NCBI RefSeq assembly: GCF_000967915.1
Contig: NC_022549.1
Span: forward strand, 1,662,366-1,726,365
DNA: 64,000 nucleotides
From: Paracholeplasma brassicae
GTDB taxonomy: Bacteria; Bacillota_I; Bacilli_A; Acholeplasmatales; UBA5453
Direction of reading: 5' to 3'
Made by a program: the position numbers and the translations under genes
In this document: piece by piece, positions 1 through 9,459 of the stretch
How positions within the stretch are numbered: position 1 is the first letter of the stretch
How the letters are laid out: each line of letters opens with the position of its first letter
Notes under the pieces: generated by a model
Database searches by the model: none
Seen by the model: the letters and a program-made list of their open reading frames with translations, nothing else
What the model was told of the DNA's origin: nothing

Positions 1-133
1 CGTCCCAACTTGCCATGTCTTGTGCATCATACATTGAAACGATGATTACGGCATAAAGACTCATTACACCAAAGACGATTAAAAATAACTTATAATTGTC
101 TTTAATGGTTTGTTTAAATAACGCATTATTCAT
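1..133 (-). CDS. ABC-2 type transporter permease, N-terminal part only
   Basis: Only the first 44 codons lie in the window; the gene runs off the left edge. The start is the ATG complementary to 131-133, overlapping the end of the upstream ATPase gene by 8 bases, which indicates translational coupling. The peptide starts MNNALFKQTIKDNYK and goes into a hydrophobic segment (LFLIVFGVMSLYAVIIVSM). A short cytoplasmic N-terminus before a first transmembrane helix is usual for ABC-2 permeases. The role as membrane partner of the adjacent ATPase is inferred from position. Confidence 0.7.
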   Translation of the reverse strand, partial: MNNALFKQTIKDNYKLFLIVFGVMSLYAVIIVSMYDAQDMASWD

Positions 134-1040
134 GAGTCACCGCCTCGCTTTCTAACGCATTCGTTTCATAAAGTTCAATAAACAATCGCTCAAGTGATTC
201 TTTTTGCAGTTCAATTTTTGTCACATCGTAGGTGGATAGTTTTAATAAGACTTTATTTAACTCCGTTGTGATTCTAATCATCACATCTAGATTATCCGCA
301 GTAATGGCGTCTTTGTCATTCAGAAGAAAACGCCTTTTCTCTTCTAGATCCTTAAAGGATACCAAATACGTTTTACTCACTTTATTCTTTAATTCGTCAA
401 TCGACTCAATTGAAAGCTTTCTGCCTTCTTTGATGATTAAAACCCGATCACACGTCTTTTCTATTTCTTCAAAGCTGTGACTACTCATAAAGATGGTAGC
501 CCCTTCTCTTTTCTTTTGTTTAATTAAATCAATGAACTTTTTTTGCATGAGTGGGTCTAACCCTGAGGTTGGTTCATCTAGAATCAACAGCTTTGGTTGA
601 TGCATAAAGCAACAAACAAGCCCAAGTTTTTGTTTCATGCCTTTAGACATTTTTTTGATATAACCGGACGCATCAAGTTCAAAATAAGTAATCAATTCCA
701 TCATATAGGTTCGATCCGTTAAACCGCGAAGCTCTAGTATATAATTTAAAAAATCAATGCCTCTCATGTGTTCAAAAAACACAATTTCACCAGGTAGATA
801 CCCCAGGTCTCTTTTAATCTCTAATTCGGCCTCATTCAAGCATTTACCAAACAACTTAAACTCACCTTGTTGGGGAAATATGAACCCGAGTAATTGTCTA
901 ATGGTTGTGGTTTTTCCTGCCCCGTTCGGGCCTAAAAAACCATAAACCTCACCCTCAAAAATCTCAAACGACAAGTTGAAAACACCTTTATTTTGCCCGT
1001 AAGATTTCGTTAGATTTGCTACTTCAATGATTTTGGTCAT
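126..1040 (-). CDS. ABC transporter ATP-binding protein (ABC-2 exporter type)
   Basis: A 304-residue ATPase. Walker A GPNGAGKTT is at about residues 37-45, the signature is a non-canonical MSKGMKQKLG at 131-140, Walker B LLILDEPTSGLDP starts near 151 and the switch His (SSH) is near 188. The C-terminal 80 residues have the extra domain common in CcmA/NatA-type exporter ATPases. The start has a GAGGTGATGAG ribosome binding site. It is followed, with an 8-base overlap, by the permease that leaves the window, so the pair forms a two-gene exporter operon. The substrate cannot be told from sequence. Confidence 0.9.
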   Translation of the reverse strand: MTKIIEVANLTKSYGQNKGVFNLSFEIFEGEVYGFLGPNGAGKTTTIRQLLGFIFPQQGEFKLFGKCLNEAELEIKRDLGYLPGEIVFFEHMRGIDFLNYILELRGLTDRTYMMELITYFELDASGYIKKMSKGMKQKLGLVCCFMHQPKLLILDEPTSGLDPLMQKKFIDLIKQKKREGATIFMSSHSFEEIEKTCDRVLIIKEGRKLSIESIDELKNKVSKTYLVSFKDLEEKRRFLLNDKDAITADNLDVMIRITTELNKVLLKLSTYDVTKIELQKESLERLFIELYETNALESEAVTHE

Positions 1041-1060
1041 CTCATCACCTCACTGGTTTT

Positions 1061-1091
1061 ATTATACAACGAAAAAAAGACAAAGCGTCAA
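1061..1091 (-). promoter_or_regulatory. Probable sigma-A promoter of the ABC exporter operon
   Basis: On the minus strand, TTGACG (complement of 1086-1091) and TATAAT (complement of 1061-1066) are 19 bases apart, just upstream of the ATPase start at 1040. The spacing is slightly long but the -10 box is perfect. Confidence 0.5.
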
Positions 1092-1255
1092 TTCTTTTGC
1101 CTTTTATTCTGATTTTGGTTAAGCTGTTAATAATCTATGTAAATTTTTTTTTATTTAATACGTCAATCGATTCTATCAAAGTGCCATCTTTTGTAGTAAA
1201 AACTAAGCGTTTCTAATTCAATAAAGTCTGGCTTAATCGATAGAAGTTAGAAAAC

Positions 1256-2026
1256 TTAGAATGATTCGGTTAGGGTTTGAACGTTTGGATAAATATATCT
1301 TTCATCGAAACCGCCAGCCGCCTCTGTAATGTAGAGTTGCCCATGTTTAATAAACGCACGATAGTCTTTATAGGAAGCCACATCAACCCAAAGCTTCGGT
1401 TGTTCGTTTTCCAAATAAAGATTGGCTTTAAAATGAAACACCAGTTGTTCTTTTGAGAACATCTCTGGTTTAAACGTCTTATTTAAATGCCCATAAGGGT
1501 TTGTATTCACCAGAAAACAACCGTCTTGGTTTGTTCGTTCACTCGTATCGCCATAATAGGAGTAAGCGTGAACCAATCGAAGTGAATCAGAATCCATCAT
1601 GTGATCCTTTTCGATTAGACTCTTAAGAATCTCTACTATCGTTTCTTGTTTGTATGCGTATGGATAATTTATCATAACGACACCATCAAATAGATCGGCT
1701 TTATCATCAATCCTAGGTAGATGATAAACGATTTTATCCCCGATGGTGGTCAAAACATACGATAAATAAAGACGAACCTCACAGCGTTGTCTAATCATGT
1801 GTTTTCGAATTAGCTTAAAGGCATCAAGCGAATGTTCAGGCAGGTCACTTAAATCGTAGTTATCGTAGTCGATGGGTATCGTAAAATACACGTCTTTGAT
1901 CGCTAGCTTATATTTTTCTTCAACTACTAATTTCATATCAACGTCTTTTAACACGACTTCTTTTTTACACCCGAAAAAAAGTGTACTAAAAAAGACGATC
2001 AATAAACCCATGACTAATTTTTTCAT
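1256..2026 (-). CDS. Putative lipoprotein of unknown function
   Basis: The start is placed at the ATG at 2026 (MKKLVMGLLIVFFSTLFFGC): it has a GGTGAGG ribosome binding site and gives a textbook lipoprotein signal peptide with lipobox FFGC and a Cys at residue 20. The reading frame continues upstream, but a good promoter lies inside that extension. The mature part is about 235 residues, predicted mixed alpha/beta, with no family I recognise. It is expected to be anchored to the outer face of the membrane. It stands alone, between the ABC operon and a divergent diguanylate cyclase. Confidence 0.75.
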   Translation of the reverse strand: MKKLVMGLLIVFFSTLFFGCKKEVVLKDVDMKLVVEEKYKLAIKDVYFTIPIDYDNYDLSDLPEHSLDAFKLIRKHMIRQRCEVRLYLSYVLTTIGDKIVYHLPRIDDKADLFDGVVMINYPYAYKQETIVEILKSLIEKDHMMDSDSLRLVHAYSYYGDTSERTNQDGCFLVNTNPYGHLNKTFKPEMFSKEQLVFHFKANLYLENEQPKLWVDVASYKDYRAFIKHGQLYITEAAGGFDERYIYPNVQTLTESF

Positions 2027-2045
2027 GACCTCACCACCCAAGTTT

Positions 2046-2074
2046 AATTTATCAAACAATAAAATGGTTGTCAA
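2046..2074 (-). promoter_or_regulatory. Sigma-A promoter of the lipoprotein gene
   Basis: On the minus strand, TTGACA (complement of 2069-2074), 17 bases, then TAAATT (complement of 2046-2051), ending 20 bases before the ATG at 2026. Its position inside the longer open frame argues for the shorter start. Confidence 0.6.
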
Positions 2075-2216
2075 ATTGATTCGAACTATAAATGGAAATG
2101 ACCTTTGTTTATCTTTTATAACTAACAATACCGATTGATAATACTTCTAAACCCATTCAAAATAGAATCAAAACTTCTAGAATGACTTCATACTTGGAAA
2201 CAATCCAGGTGTTTAC

Positions 2217-3782
2217 TTGCTTCACGTAATGACAAATCATCAACAATACGCTATAATTAGGCTATTAGGCATAAGGTCGGTGATCCCTTTGAAACACATC
2301 AATAAAATTAATCTTTTGACCATTTTTATTACGATGGTCTTGATTGTGGGACTCTATTCGTTTTCAATCAACCGAATCAATCAATTTCATACGAAACAAA
2401 CCTATGAGGCTATGCTTGAACAAAAAAAGGTTTTAATCAAAGAAGGCGTCGATAACCAAATCATTCGTATTGAGAAATACAAAAATTCATTTACGACTTA
2501 TTTTTTTAGTGTTGCGGATCGCTTTATTAACCGTCAAATAGATAGCGCAATCGTAGGTGATGACCTGATTTATCAGCTTTCTCAATTAGAATCGATCATC
2601 CCAAACGCATTTAGCCTTCATTTGGTCGAAAATGGGATCACGAAATACGAACTCGGCATTCCAATCACATCCCTTGATGCGATTGAAGCAGACCCAAGGT
2701 TTTATCAAACGAACATATATACTCATCAAGACTATCTATTATTTTTAGGCGTCAATAAAGACTACGTCGATGAACGTGTATTTGTCCGTATTAAAGAAGA
2801 TATTTTAAGCCAGTCTTATGATAAAGACACGTACATGTGGATCAATCAAATCCTAGATTACGACGGTGGCGATGACTACGCGATTCGCTTCATCCATCCA
2901 AATTCAAACCCACCCACAGGCACACTTCTATCCACCAATACTGAGGTCTATGGTAAAAAACCCTATCAAATCGAACTAGACGGTATAAAAGAAGACGGCG
3001 ACGTCTATTTTACTTACCATTTCAAACTGCCAAACAGTGAGGTTTTAGCAGAAAAAATCACATACGCCAAACTCTATGAACCATACGACTTCGTGGTTGC
3101 GATGGGTATATACATCGAAGACATTACCGAATACAGCAACAAGAATCGTCAAGCAATGCTTAACTATTCGTTCGAAGTCTCTATTGGATTTGTCATTATC
3201 TTTGTCCTTGCTACCATAACGAACTACATCTACATTTCAAAAGCCAATCAAAAGAGGAATCAAGAAGAAAAAGAGACGATCATCAAAATCTCAAATACCG
3301 ACCAGCTGACTGGTGCGTATTTAAGAAGGGTTGCCATTAGTCATTTCGATCTCTACTTGAAAAACAACGCCAAAAAAGATGGCGTCTGTGCGTTTATTTT
3401 GTTCGATATTGATCACTTCAAACAAATCAATGACCGTTTTGGCCATAAAATGGGCGACGTCATCTTACAAGACGTCACAAAAATTATTAAAGAAGTTAAG
3501 TCCTTAGATAACCGCATTTACCGTTGGGGTGGAGATGAATTTGTCTTCTTGTTAAGAAGAGAGTCCAAACAAGCACTTCAAACAGACGTTGAAGCACTCA
3601 TCAAAACAATTAACAAATACGTCTTTAAATCCGAAGGTAAACAAACAAAAATCACAATTTCGATTGGTATTACTTTATTTAAAGAAACCGACCAATCCAT
3701 TGATGAGTTAATTGTTCGTTCGGATAAAGCGTTATACGAATCAAAAAATAAAGGAAGAAATCGTTACACAATCATAGAGTAA
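2217..3782 (+). CDS. Membrane diguanylate cyclase with extracytoplasmic Cache-like sensor
   Basis: Architecture: N-terminal transmembrane helix (about residues 32-50), a roughly 270-residue extracytoplasmic region that looks like a Cache sensor (WINQILDYDGGDDYAIRF-type stretch), a second transmembrane helix (about 325-345), then a GGDEF domain with an intact RWGGDEFVFL active site. It should make c-di-GMP from GTP in response to an outside signal. Starts are uncertain: TTG at 2217, ATG at 2229, or TTG at 2289, which has the better ribosome binding site (AAGG and GGTGAT just upstream) and puts the first helix at the N-terminus. The true protein may therefore be 24 residues shorter. Confidence 0.85.
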   Translation: MLHVMTNHQQYAIIRLLGIRSVIPLKHINKINLLTIFITMVLIVGLYSFSINRINQFHTKQTYEAMLEQKKVLIKEGVDNQIIRIEKYKNSFTTYFFSVADRFINRQIDSAIVGDDLIYQLSQLESIIPNAFSLHLVENGITKYELGIPITSLDAIEADPRFYQTNIYTHQDYLLFLGVNKDYVDERVFVRIKEDILSQSYDKDTYMWINQILDYDGGDDYAIRFIHPNSNPPTGTLLSTNTEVYGKKPYQIELDGIKEDGDVYFTYHFKLPNSEVLAEKITYAKLYEPYDFVVAMGIYIEDITEYSNKNRQAMLNYSFEVSIGFVIIFVLATITNYIYISKANQKRNQEEKETIIKISNTDQLTGAYLRRVAISHFDLYLKNNAKKDGVCAFILFDIDHFKQINDRFGHKMGDVILQDVTKIIKEVKSLDNRIYRWGGDEFVFLLRRESKQALQTDVEALIKTINKYVFKSEGKQTKITISIGITLFKETDQSIDELIVRSDKALYESKNKGRNRYTIIE

Positions 3783-3852
3783 TCAATTAACATTTCAGAG
3801 ATTTATCTTGCAAAATAGACCGTGGCAAACCAAAAATCAATCTGAACTAAGA

Positions 3853-3887
3853 AAAAAACATTGGATGACATATACCCAATGTTTTTT
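3853..3887. terminator. Bidirectional intrinsic terminator
   Basis: CATTGG/CCAATG stem (3859-3864 with 3876-3881) flanked by A and T runs on both sides, between the convergent genes ending at 3782 (+) and 3892 (-). Confidence 0.8.
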
Positions 3888-3891
3888 CTAT

Positions 3892-4884
3892 TTATACGTT
3901 CTCTTCAAGTAATGTTCTTACTTTCGTTCCAAAGAGCTCAATGGATTTTAATACTTTTTCATGTTCTAAGAAACCAACTGGTACGTGTAGTGTAAACCGG
4001 TCAATTCCAAGCGTCTCTTTTAAATGACGTATTTTTTTTGCCACATAAACGGGATCTCCAACGTAGAGTGCGCCATCAAATCCATTAGCAAACTCATAAC
4101 TGCGCTTGTTGTATTTTCCCCAACCGCGTTCACTTCCGATTTGATTCATCGCTTGTTCCATGGAAGGGTAATACGTCTCAAACGCTTCTTCATAAGTATC
4201 GGCAACATAACCATGCGAATGAACAGACACGTGCATTTTACTTTCGTCATGCCCAGCTTCAAGATACGTTTTTTTGTAAAGATCAATGAGCGGCTTAAAC
4301 ATTCGTGGTGCTCCACCTATAATCGCCACAAAAAGCGGTAATCCTAGTTTACCTGCACGAATTGCTGACTGCATTGTTCCACCAACCGCAACACTGATCC
4401 TTAAGTCCTTTGTTCTTGGATAAACCCCAAGATTTCGATAAGTGCTTCGGTAGTTTCCATCGTAACTTGAGATTTCATGATCTCTGATTTGAACCAGTAA
4501 ATTTAACTTTTCATCAAACAGTTCATCATAATCATTTAAGTCATAACCAAACAAAGGAAAGGATTCAATAAAAGACCCCCGTCCAACCATCACTTCCGCT
4601 CTACCTTTAGATAAGGCATTGAGTGTGGCAAAGTTCTGGTAAACCCTTACCGGGTCCTCACTTGATAAAACGGTTACCGCACTACCTAAGGTAATTCGTT
4701 TAGTAACACTTGAGGCAGCCGCCAAAATCACGTGAGGCGCACTTGCCGCATAATCTTTTCGGTGGTGTTCACCGATACCATAAAAATCTAGGCCAACTTC
4801 ATCAGCCAGTTTAATTTCCTCAATGGCATTTCTAATGCGCTCATCGTAGGTCATGGTTTGTAATGTTTTTGGATCCTGCATCAC
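3892..4884 (-). CDS. LLM-class flavin-dependent oxidoreductase (luciferase-like), N-terminus frameshifted
   Basis: A 330-residue open frame matching bacterial luciferase-like FMN oxidoreductases: GLDFYGIGEHHRKDYAASAP, a TLGSAV strand, and GRGSFIESFPLFG. The open frame starts at MMQDPK with no ribosome binding site. Further upstream in the same frame the sequence reads ELGITTFLEV, the usual first strand of the family. The real start signal, GGTGATAAG plus ATG at 4922-4924 followed by AAA AAA TTA, is one base out of frame. A single extra A near 4908-4912 explains this: the intended gene is 3892-4924. Function likely cytoplasmic; substrate unknown. Confidence 0.8.
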   Translation of the reverse strand: MMQDPKTLQTMTYDERIRNAIEEIKLADEVGLDFYGIGEHHRKDYAASAPHVILAAASSVTKRITLGSAVTVLSSEDPVRVYQNFATLNALSKGRAEVMVGRGSFIESFPLFGYDLNDYDELFDEKLNLLVQIRDHEISSYDGNYRSTYRNLGVYPRTKDLRISVAVGGTMQSAIRAGKLGLPLFVAIIGGAPRMFKPLIDLYKKTYLEAGHDESKMHVSVHSHGYVADTYEEAFETYYPSMEQAMNQIGSERGWGKYNKRSYEFANGFDGALYVGDPVYVAKKIRHLKETLGIDRFTLHVPVGFLEHEKVLKSIELFGTKVRTLLEENV

Positions 4885-4998
4885 TTCTAAGAAAGTGGTT
4901 ATCCCTAATTCTTAATTTTTTCATCTTATCACCACATTCAGTTTATCATTTCGAATTCGAAATGTTAATTGAAATGCTCAATCAAAAAAAAGTGCCGA

Positions 4999-5757
4999 TT
5001 ACTCGGTCACTTTGATCTCTTCTTTGATTAAGTTTTCCACTTCAAGTACGTGTAGGCTTTTTACCTCATCGGATTGCTTTTGTCTTAAAGTGAGCTTATC
5101 AATCATCTGAGTTAGGTCTTCCTTAGTAAAAATGCTTTTACCATACTTCTCTTTTTCCTTTACCGCTTTGATTGCTTGATTTAAGTGCGCGACGAAATGC
5201 TTCTTACTAACATTAATCTTTGATAGTTTACTACGATTACTAAAGACAACCATCGGAGTGATGTGTTCTATATCAATTTGCAGAAAGCTTTCAACCGCCT
5301 TCGTGTGAGCGTAGTTTTGTCTAAGAGGGTTATAGAAATCGTGCTTAGAAAATCGGTTCATGACTTGTTTCCAATGTTTGTCTTGTTCAGAACCGAAAAT
5401 ATAACCACCATAGTTCTTCATTTCAAATACGTAAACCCCTTTCGTTGAAACCACAAGTACGTCAATTTCTGTTACAGTCGTATTTTTTCCATCCAAATAG
5501 AGATTAGTCATTACCTGCTTGTTTTCAAATAGTTTACATAACTTACGATAAAGAATGAATTCCCCATAATACCCTTTATTTAAGTACATTTTAAAAAACG
5601 CTTGACCTGATTTTTCTTTATATTTCGTCTTTTTAAAAGACACCACATCATAGATAAAAATGATCAAGCGGATGATTAAAGCAATACTTGCTGCTATTAG
5701 TGTTGCAACAAGCATAATCAATGCTTCCATATCCGATTGTTTTTTCCGTTTTGCCAC
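4999..5757 (-). CDS. Membrane-anchored NERD-domain (nuclease-related) protein
   Basis: 252 residues. GTG start at 5757 with AGAGGTAACTA upstream. A transmembrane helix lies at about 13-37, then a NERD domain: GYYGEFILYRKL, the acidic TEIDVLVVSTKGVYVFEMKN with the Asp...Glu-x-Lys core of restriction-like nucleases, and NPLRQNYAHTKAV. NERD proteins are thought to act on nucleic acids but few have been tested. The C-terminal 60 residues are charged and helical. The gene lies among small independent genes, with no evident partner. Confidence 0.8.
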   Translation of the reverse strand: MAKRKKQSDMEALIMLVATLIAASIALIIRLIIFIYDVVSFKKTKYKEKSGQAFFKMYLNKGYYGEFILYRKLCKLFENKQVMTNLYLDGKNTTVTEIDVLVVSTKGVYVFEMKNYGGYIFGSEQDKHWKQVMNRFSKHDFYNPLRQNYAHTKAVESFLQIDIEHITPMVVFSNRSKLSKINVSKKHFVAHLNQAIKAVKEKEKYGKSIFTKEDLTQMIDKLTLRQKQSDEVKSLHVLEVENLIKEEIKVTE

Positions 5758-5806
5758 TAGTTACCTCTTTCTTAAACGATTAATGTCTCGTTAATCTATT
5801 TTTCTA

Positions 5807-6342
5807 TTACATACTCTTTATAACAAATTCAACAATAAGTGCATCTCTCTTATTGATAAACCTTGTCACATAGGCGTTTTCATGGATACTAGCTACCGAA
5901 TTTTTGCTTGATTGACTGATTAAACGATACGCATCTTTTAAACTGACAAAAACCACCTCACCACCTTCGTCATTCTCTTTTTTCGTCAAATCAAGATGGT
6001 TGAGTTGAATTGATCCGTAGCCTTTATATACATAGCTAATTTGCCTAAAATTACTTTGAGATTTTTCTTCAATAAAGTGCCCAAGGTATTCCAAAGAGTC
6101 AATAACAACGCCTGTTTCCTCTAATACCTCTCTTCTAAAACACGCCTCTGGTGACTCGTTATTTTCAATTCCACCACCAGGTAATTTATATTCGTTCTTC
6201 TTTTTTTATGAAATAGTGCAACTTGGTTATTGGGAAGAAAAACAAGACCTCTAGCAGAACGTCTTGTTTCTTCATTGAAGAACGGTTCATCTTTAAGTCC
6301 AAAGTCACTATCTTTTAGAATCGCGATTAATTGATCTTCCAT
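5807..6342 (-). pseudogene. Nudix hydrolase gene split by a one-base deletion
   Basis: The N-terminal half starts at the ATG at 6342 (TAATG overlap with the upstream stop). The frame breaks at a run of seven T's at 6201-6207 on the plus strand (A's in the gene). One more A there restores a complete Nudix box: KLPGGGIENNESPEACFRRE followed by VLEETG, matching Gx5Ex7REUxEExGU. The second half then reads through to 5807 (YLGHFIEEKSQSNFRQISYVYKG...). The restored protein is about 178 residues, normal for a Nudix NTP or sugar-nucleotide pyrophosphatase. It is either inactive, decoded by slippage, or a sequencing error. Confidence 0.8.
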
Positions 6343-6929
6343 TATTTTTTCTTCCAATAGTCTTGTTTTCTAATCTTTCCATCGACCTTGTGAATCACGA
6401 TTGAACTGCCTGCTTTTTCAGCTAAGTCTTCAGCGACTTCAATCGCTTTTTTTTGAGTATTATAGTACTTGATGGTTTTATCAGAACCTTCTTTTCTTAC
6501 GCGCCACTTTTTGTAATGTGGGCTTGTCTCGTCTTTGTTTTGTGAGATGTGGTATTTTAAAGGACGCCCCTTCTCGATTTTATCTTTTTTAGGATCATCT
6601 TCTTCAGACGAATCCTCATTCATCACTTTCTTTGTTTCTACAACTGTTATTTTTGGGCTTTCTTCTGCCTTCTTAATCGTTTCTTTTTTACTCGTAAGAT
6701 TCTTTGATGTCGTCAGTGGTTTATCTTCAATTATCTGATTATCGACGTTTTCTGAAGCAACCTTAACGGCATCATCTGACTCAATCTTGGTTGGTTTTTC
6801 TTCTTTGAAATCATTTTTTGTTTCAATATCCAATCGTTTCTTTCTTCTAAACAATAGATAAACCGCTAGTAATACAAATAAAATACCAAGTGCGATAAAA
6901 ATGGTGTAATCGTTCATGAAATCTCTCAT
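6342..6929 (-). CDS. Single-pass membrane protein with C-terminal DUF2188 domain
   Basis: 195 residues. AAGGAGGTATTGAAAA precedes the ATG at 6929. An N-terminal transmembrane helix (about 10-27) is followed by a long Lys/Glu/Asp-rich disordered stretch (30-115), then a DUF2188 module: YHISQNKDETSPHYKKWRVR..., ending in VIHKVDGKIR. DUF2188 is a short beta-rich domain of unknown function. The stop overlaps the Nudix start (TAATG), so the two are co-transcribed. Confidence 0.75.
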   Translation of the reverse strand: MRDFMNDYTIFIALGILFVLLAVYLLFRRKKRLDIETKNDFKEEKPTKIESDDAVKVASENVDNQIIEDKPLTTSKNLTSKKETIKKAEESPKITVVETKKVMNEDSSEEDDPKKDKIEKGRPLKYHISQNKDETSPHYKKWRVRKEGSDKTIKYYNTQKKAIEVAEDLAEKAGSSIVIHKVDGKIRKQDYWKKK

Positions 6930-7070
6930 TTTTCAATACCTCCTTGAATACCCTTATTTTCCCACACATTGACCTCAAAAGTCAATATTTTAACTTTTTT
7001 TAATCATTGTATCGATTATTATGATTATGTTCTCCACCTGTTTTTTTTATCAACAGTGTCGGTTATATAT

Positions 7071-7096
7071 AAAAAAGGAAGTGCAAATACACTTCC
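7071..7096 (-). terminator. Intrinsic terminator of the EAL gene
   Basis: Minus-strand stem GGAAGTG/CACTTCC (arms 7077-7083 and 7090-7096) followed by six T's, 18 bases after the stop of the gene ending at 7114. Confidence 0.85.
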
Positions 7097-7113
7097 CAAT
7101 TGATTTAAGGAAA

Positions 7114-9459
7114 TTACCCTACCTTTTCAGGTTTGTGATAAAAATAGCCTTGCTGAATGTAAATACCTAAGGCTTTGAACTTATCTGAGATTTCAATCGT
7201 CTCTACTTTTTCAATCACAATGTCTTTTTGTCCTTTGTGTGCGATGTCTTTTAATGTTCTAACAATGTCAAGAATCGTTGGTGACTGTATGTTTGTAGCA
7301 AATACGCCATCCAGTTTAAGGATGTCAAAAGGGACTTGATCTAGGATCCCTAAAGACGAATACTTAGACCCAAAATCATCGATTGCGATACGAAAGCCAT
7401 AGCGTTTGAACTTATTGATTGTTTCAATGCATAAATCGGTATTTCGGATAAACGTATTTTCGGATATTTCGATACAAACGTCATCGGTTTTAAGCCCACT
7501 TGAAATGGTTTTTTCAAGGACCAGTAATTCAAAATTGGTTTTAAAGAGTGCCGCAGGTGATAAGTTTAAATTTAAAATCGCCTTTGGGTAGTCTTTTTTT
7601 AGATACCGACTAAATTTCTTGATGGCAAGTTGTACTAAGTAGTCTTCAAGATAATCAATCAAATTGGATTTGGATGCCAACTCAAAAAACTCGTCAGGTG
7701 AGACAAACCCAAGCTCTGGATCAATCCATCTTGCGAGCGCTTCAATGTATCTCACCTCATTTGTTCTAGTATCAACGATTTTCTGATAATACACATCAAT
7801 TTGTTTGTTCTCGATTGCTTGATATAGCTTACTTGCCATGTTGATGTTTTTCTTTAACGCAAACCCGTGGGATTCTTCGTATTTCACAATCACGTTATGT
7901 TCACTTTGAGATGCCTCATTATTGGCGACCGCTGCTTGTGTGATTAGTTCAAACAAATTGACTGGTTCTTGGCTGATTCTAGAAAAACCAATGTTTTGTT
8001 TGACGTTTATCTCTGTGTCGATGATGTGATATTTTTTGTAGACCGAACGATTCGCGTGATCAATCACATCAAAAATGAGTTCTTCTTTTGGTTCGAGTAA
8101 AACTAAGATGAAGTGATGATAGCTGATGTTTGCTACGATAAACCCTTCTTTTTTGTAGATTAAAAATTCTTTTCCAATTTCTTGAATGAGTTTATCAATA
8201 AACTGGATGCCATAAAAGGCTTTAATTGAATTGATTTTTGAAATGCTTGCGTAAAAACAAACCGCGTCTTTCACTGGTTTTAGTTTCGAGATGTGTTCTT
8301 CAAGTCCTTGTTGATTGTAAAACGCATTCAGTGTATTGTGTGTCGCTAAATACGCTAAACGATCGTTTAAGGCTTTAAGCTCTGTGACGTCTTGATAGAT
8401 CACCACCATGTGATCATTAAATGAGGGATAGGCCGTAATCATGCAATAACGACCGTTTCTTGTAATTCGTCTTTCAAACGATACGGGTTTATTGGTTTTT
8501 CTTGCGTCTAAATAGATTTCAATGCGGTCTAGGTAGTCATTAGGAATTAAGTCCTTTGCCGTTTTTTCAAGTAACTCCTTTTTCGAAACCGAGACGACAT
8601 CAACAAAATACTCATTAATATAGATGTGCTTATAATCGACGATTTTGTCGCCTTCATAGATGAATTCAATCTCAATCACACCAACTTTAAGGTTTTTTAA
8701 CAATTCCATCCGTAGGTGATTTTCTTCGTACATCGTTTTTTCTAAACTTTCAAAATCGGTATAATCAAAGGCCAAAATGACGTGTGTGAAATCAACCAAA
8801 TAAGAGCCCTTGATTTGCATCGTCAATTCGATTTTTTGCTCAAATAGTCTTATATGAAACACGTCATTATTTAAAAAAGCCTTTTGTTTGATTGCTTCAT
8901 CAAATCTCAAGTGCTCTTCTTCAACTACCCAATTTCTAAACTCATCTAAATCAATCGAAATCGTTTGTTTTAACAAACAATAAGCCTCTTTCAAGAACTC
9001 AGAAAATTCCATTTCTACCAGACGCTTTTTATAGTCAATCCGTATTAAAATCGACTGATTATAGTCAAATGCCGCTTTTCTAAGACTTTGATTTTTCTGA
9101 TAGTTTTCATTCTCAAAGTAGACTAAGTAGCCCAATAAAACGTAATTGACCCCAAAAATAAAATGAATGATGAGGTGCATTATATCATTTGATTTAAACC
9201 ATTCATGAAGCGTGGTTAATTCACTTATTAATTGAAATAAAACAATTAGTGAAACTAACCCTGTGATTACTTTAACCCTTAGCCCTTTATCTAAGAAATC
9301 TCTAAACAATAGAAATATCATCAACAATAAAACACCAGTGAGTAAAAATGCTGGGGTGTTGTCGTGAATAAAAGGATTAAAATACATCAGTAGATAGCTA
9401 CTTGAATAAAGAAGCGAAATGCCAAGAAAGATTAAACGACGGTTCGTTAGTTTACTCAT
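7114..9459 (-). CDS. Membrane c-di-GMP phosphodiesterase: PAS-like, degenerate GGDEF, EAL
   Basis: 781 residues. Four predicted transmembrane helices (1-115), a PAS-like region (about 250-360), a degenerate GGDEF domain in which the GGDEF motif is replaced by NISYHHFILV, and a C-terminal EAL domain (about 535-780). EAL residues are conserved: YIEALARW, LNLNLSP, EISE, IAIDDFG, LKLDG, VIEKVE and QGYFY. It is therefore probably an active phosphodiesterase, with the GGDEF part structural or regulatory. GGAGGG precedes the ATG. It overlaps the upstream diguanylate cyclase gene by 8 bases. Confidence 0.9.
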   Translation of the reverse strand: MSKLTNRRLIFLGISLLYSSSYLLMYFNPFIHDNTPAFLLTGVLLLMIFLLFRDFLDKGLRVKVITGLVSLIVLFQLISELTTLHEWFKSNDIMHLIIHFIFGVNYVLLGYLVYFENENYQKNQSLRKAAFDYNQSILIRIDYKKRLVEMEFSEFLKEAYCLLKQTISIDLDEFRNWVVEEEHLRFDEAIKQKAFLNNDVFHIRLFEQKIELTMQIKGSYLVDFTHVILAFDYTDFESLEKTMYEENHLRMELLKNLKVGVIEIEFIYEGDKIVDYKHIYINEYFVDVVSVSKKELLEKTAKDLIPNDYLDRIEIYLDARKTNKPVSFERRITRNGRYCMITAYPSFNDHMVVIYQDVTELKALNDRLAYLATHNTLNAFYNQQGLEEHISKLKPVKDAVCFYASISKINSIKAFYGIQFIDKLIQEIGKEFLIYKKEGFIVANISYHHFILVLLEPKEELIFDVIDHANRSVYKKYHIIDTEINVKQNIGFSRISQEPVNLFELITQAAVANNEASQSEHNVIVKYEESHGFALKKNINMASKLYQAIENKQIDVYYQKIVDTRTNEVRYIEALARWIDPELGFVSPDEFFELASKSNLIDYLEDYLVQLAIKKFSRYLKKDYPKAILNLNLSPAALFKTNFELLVLEKTISSGLKTDDVCIEISENTFIRNTDLCIETINKFKRYGFRIAIDDFGSKYSSLGILDQVPFDILKLDGVFATNIQSPTILDIVRTLKDIAHKGQKDIVIEKVETIEISDKFKALGIYIQQGYFYHKPEKVG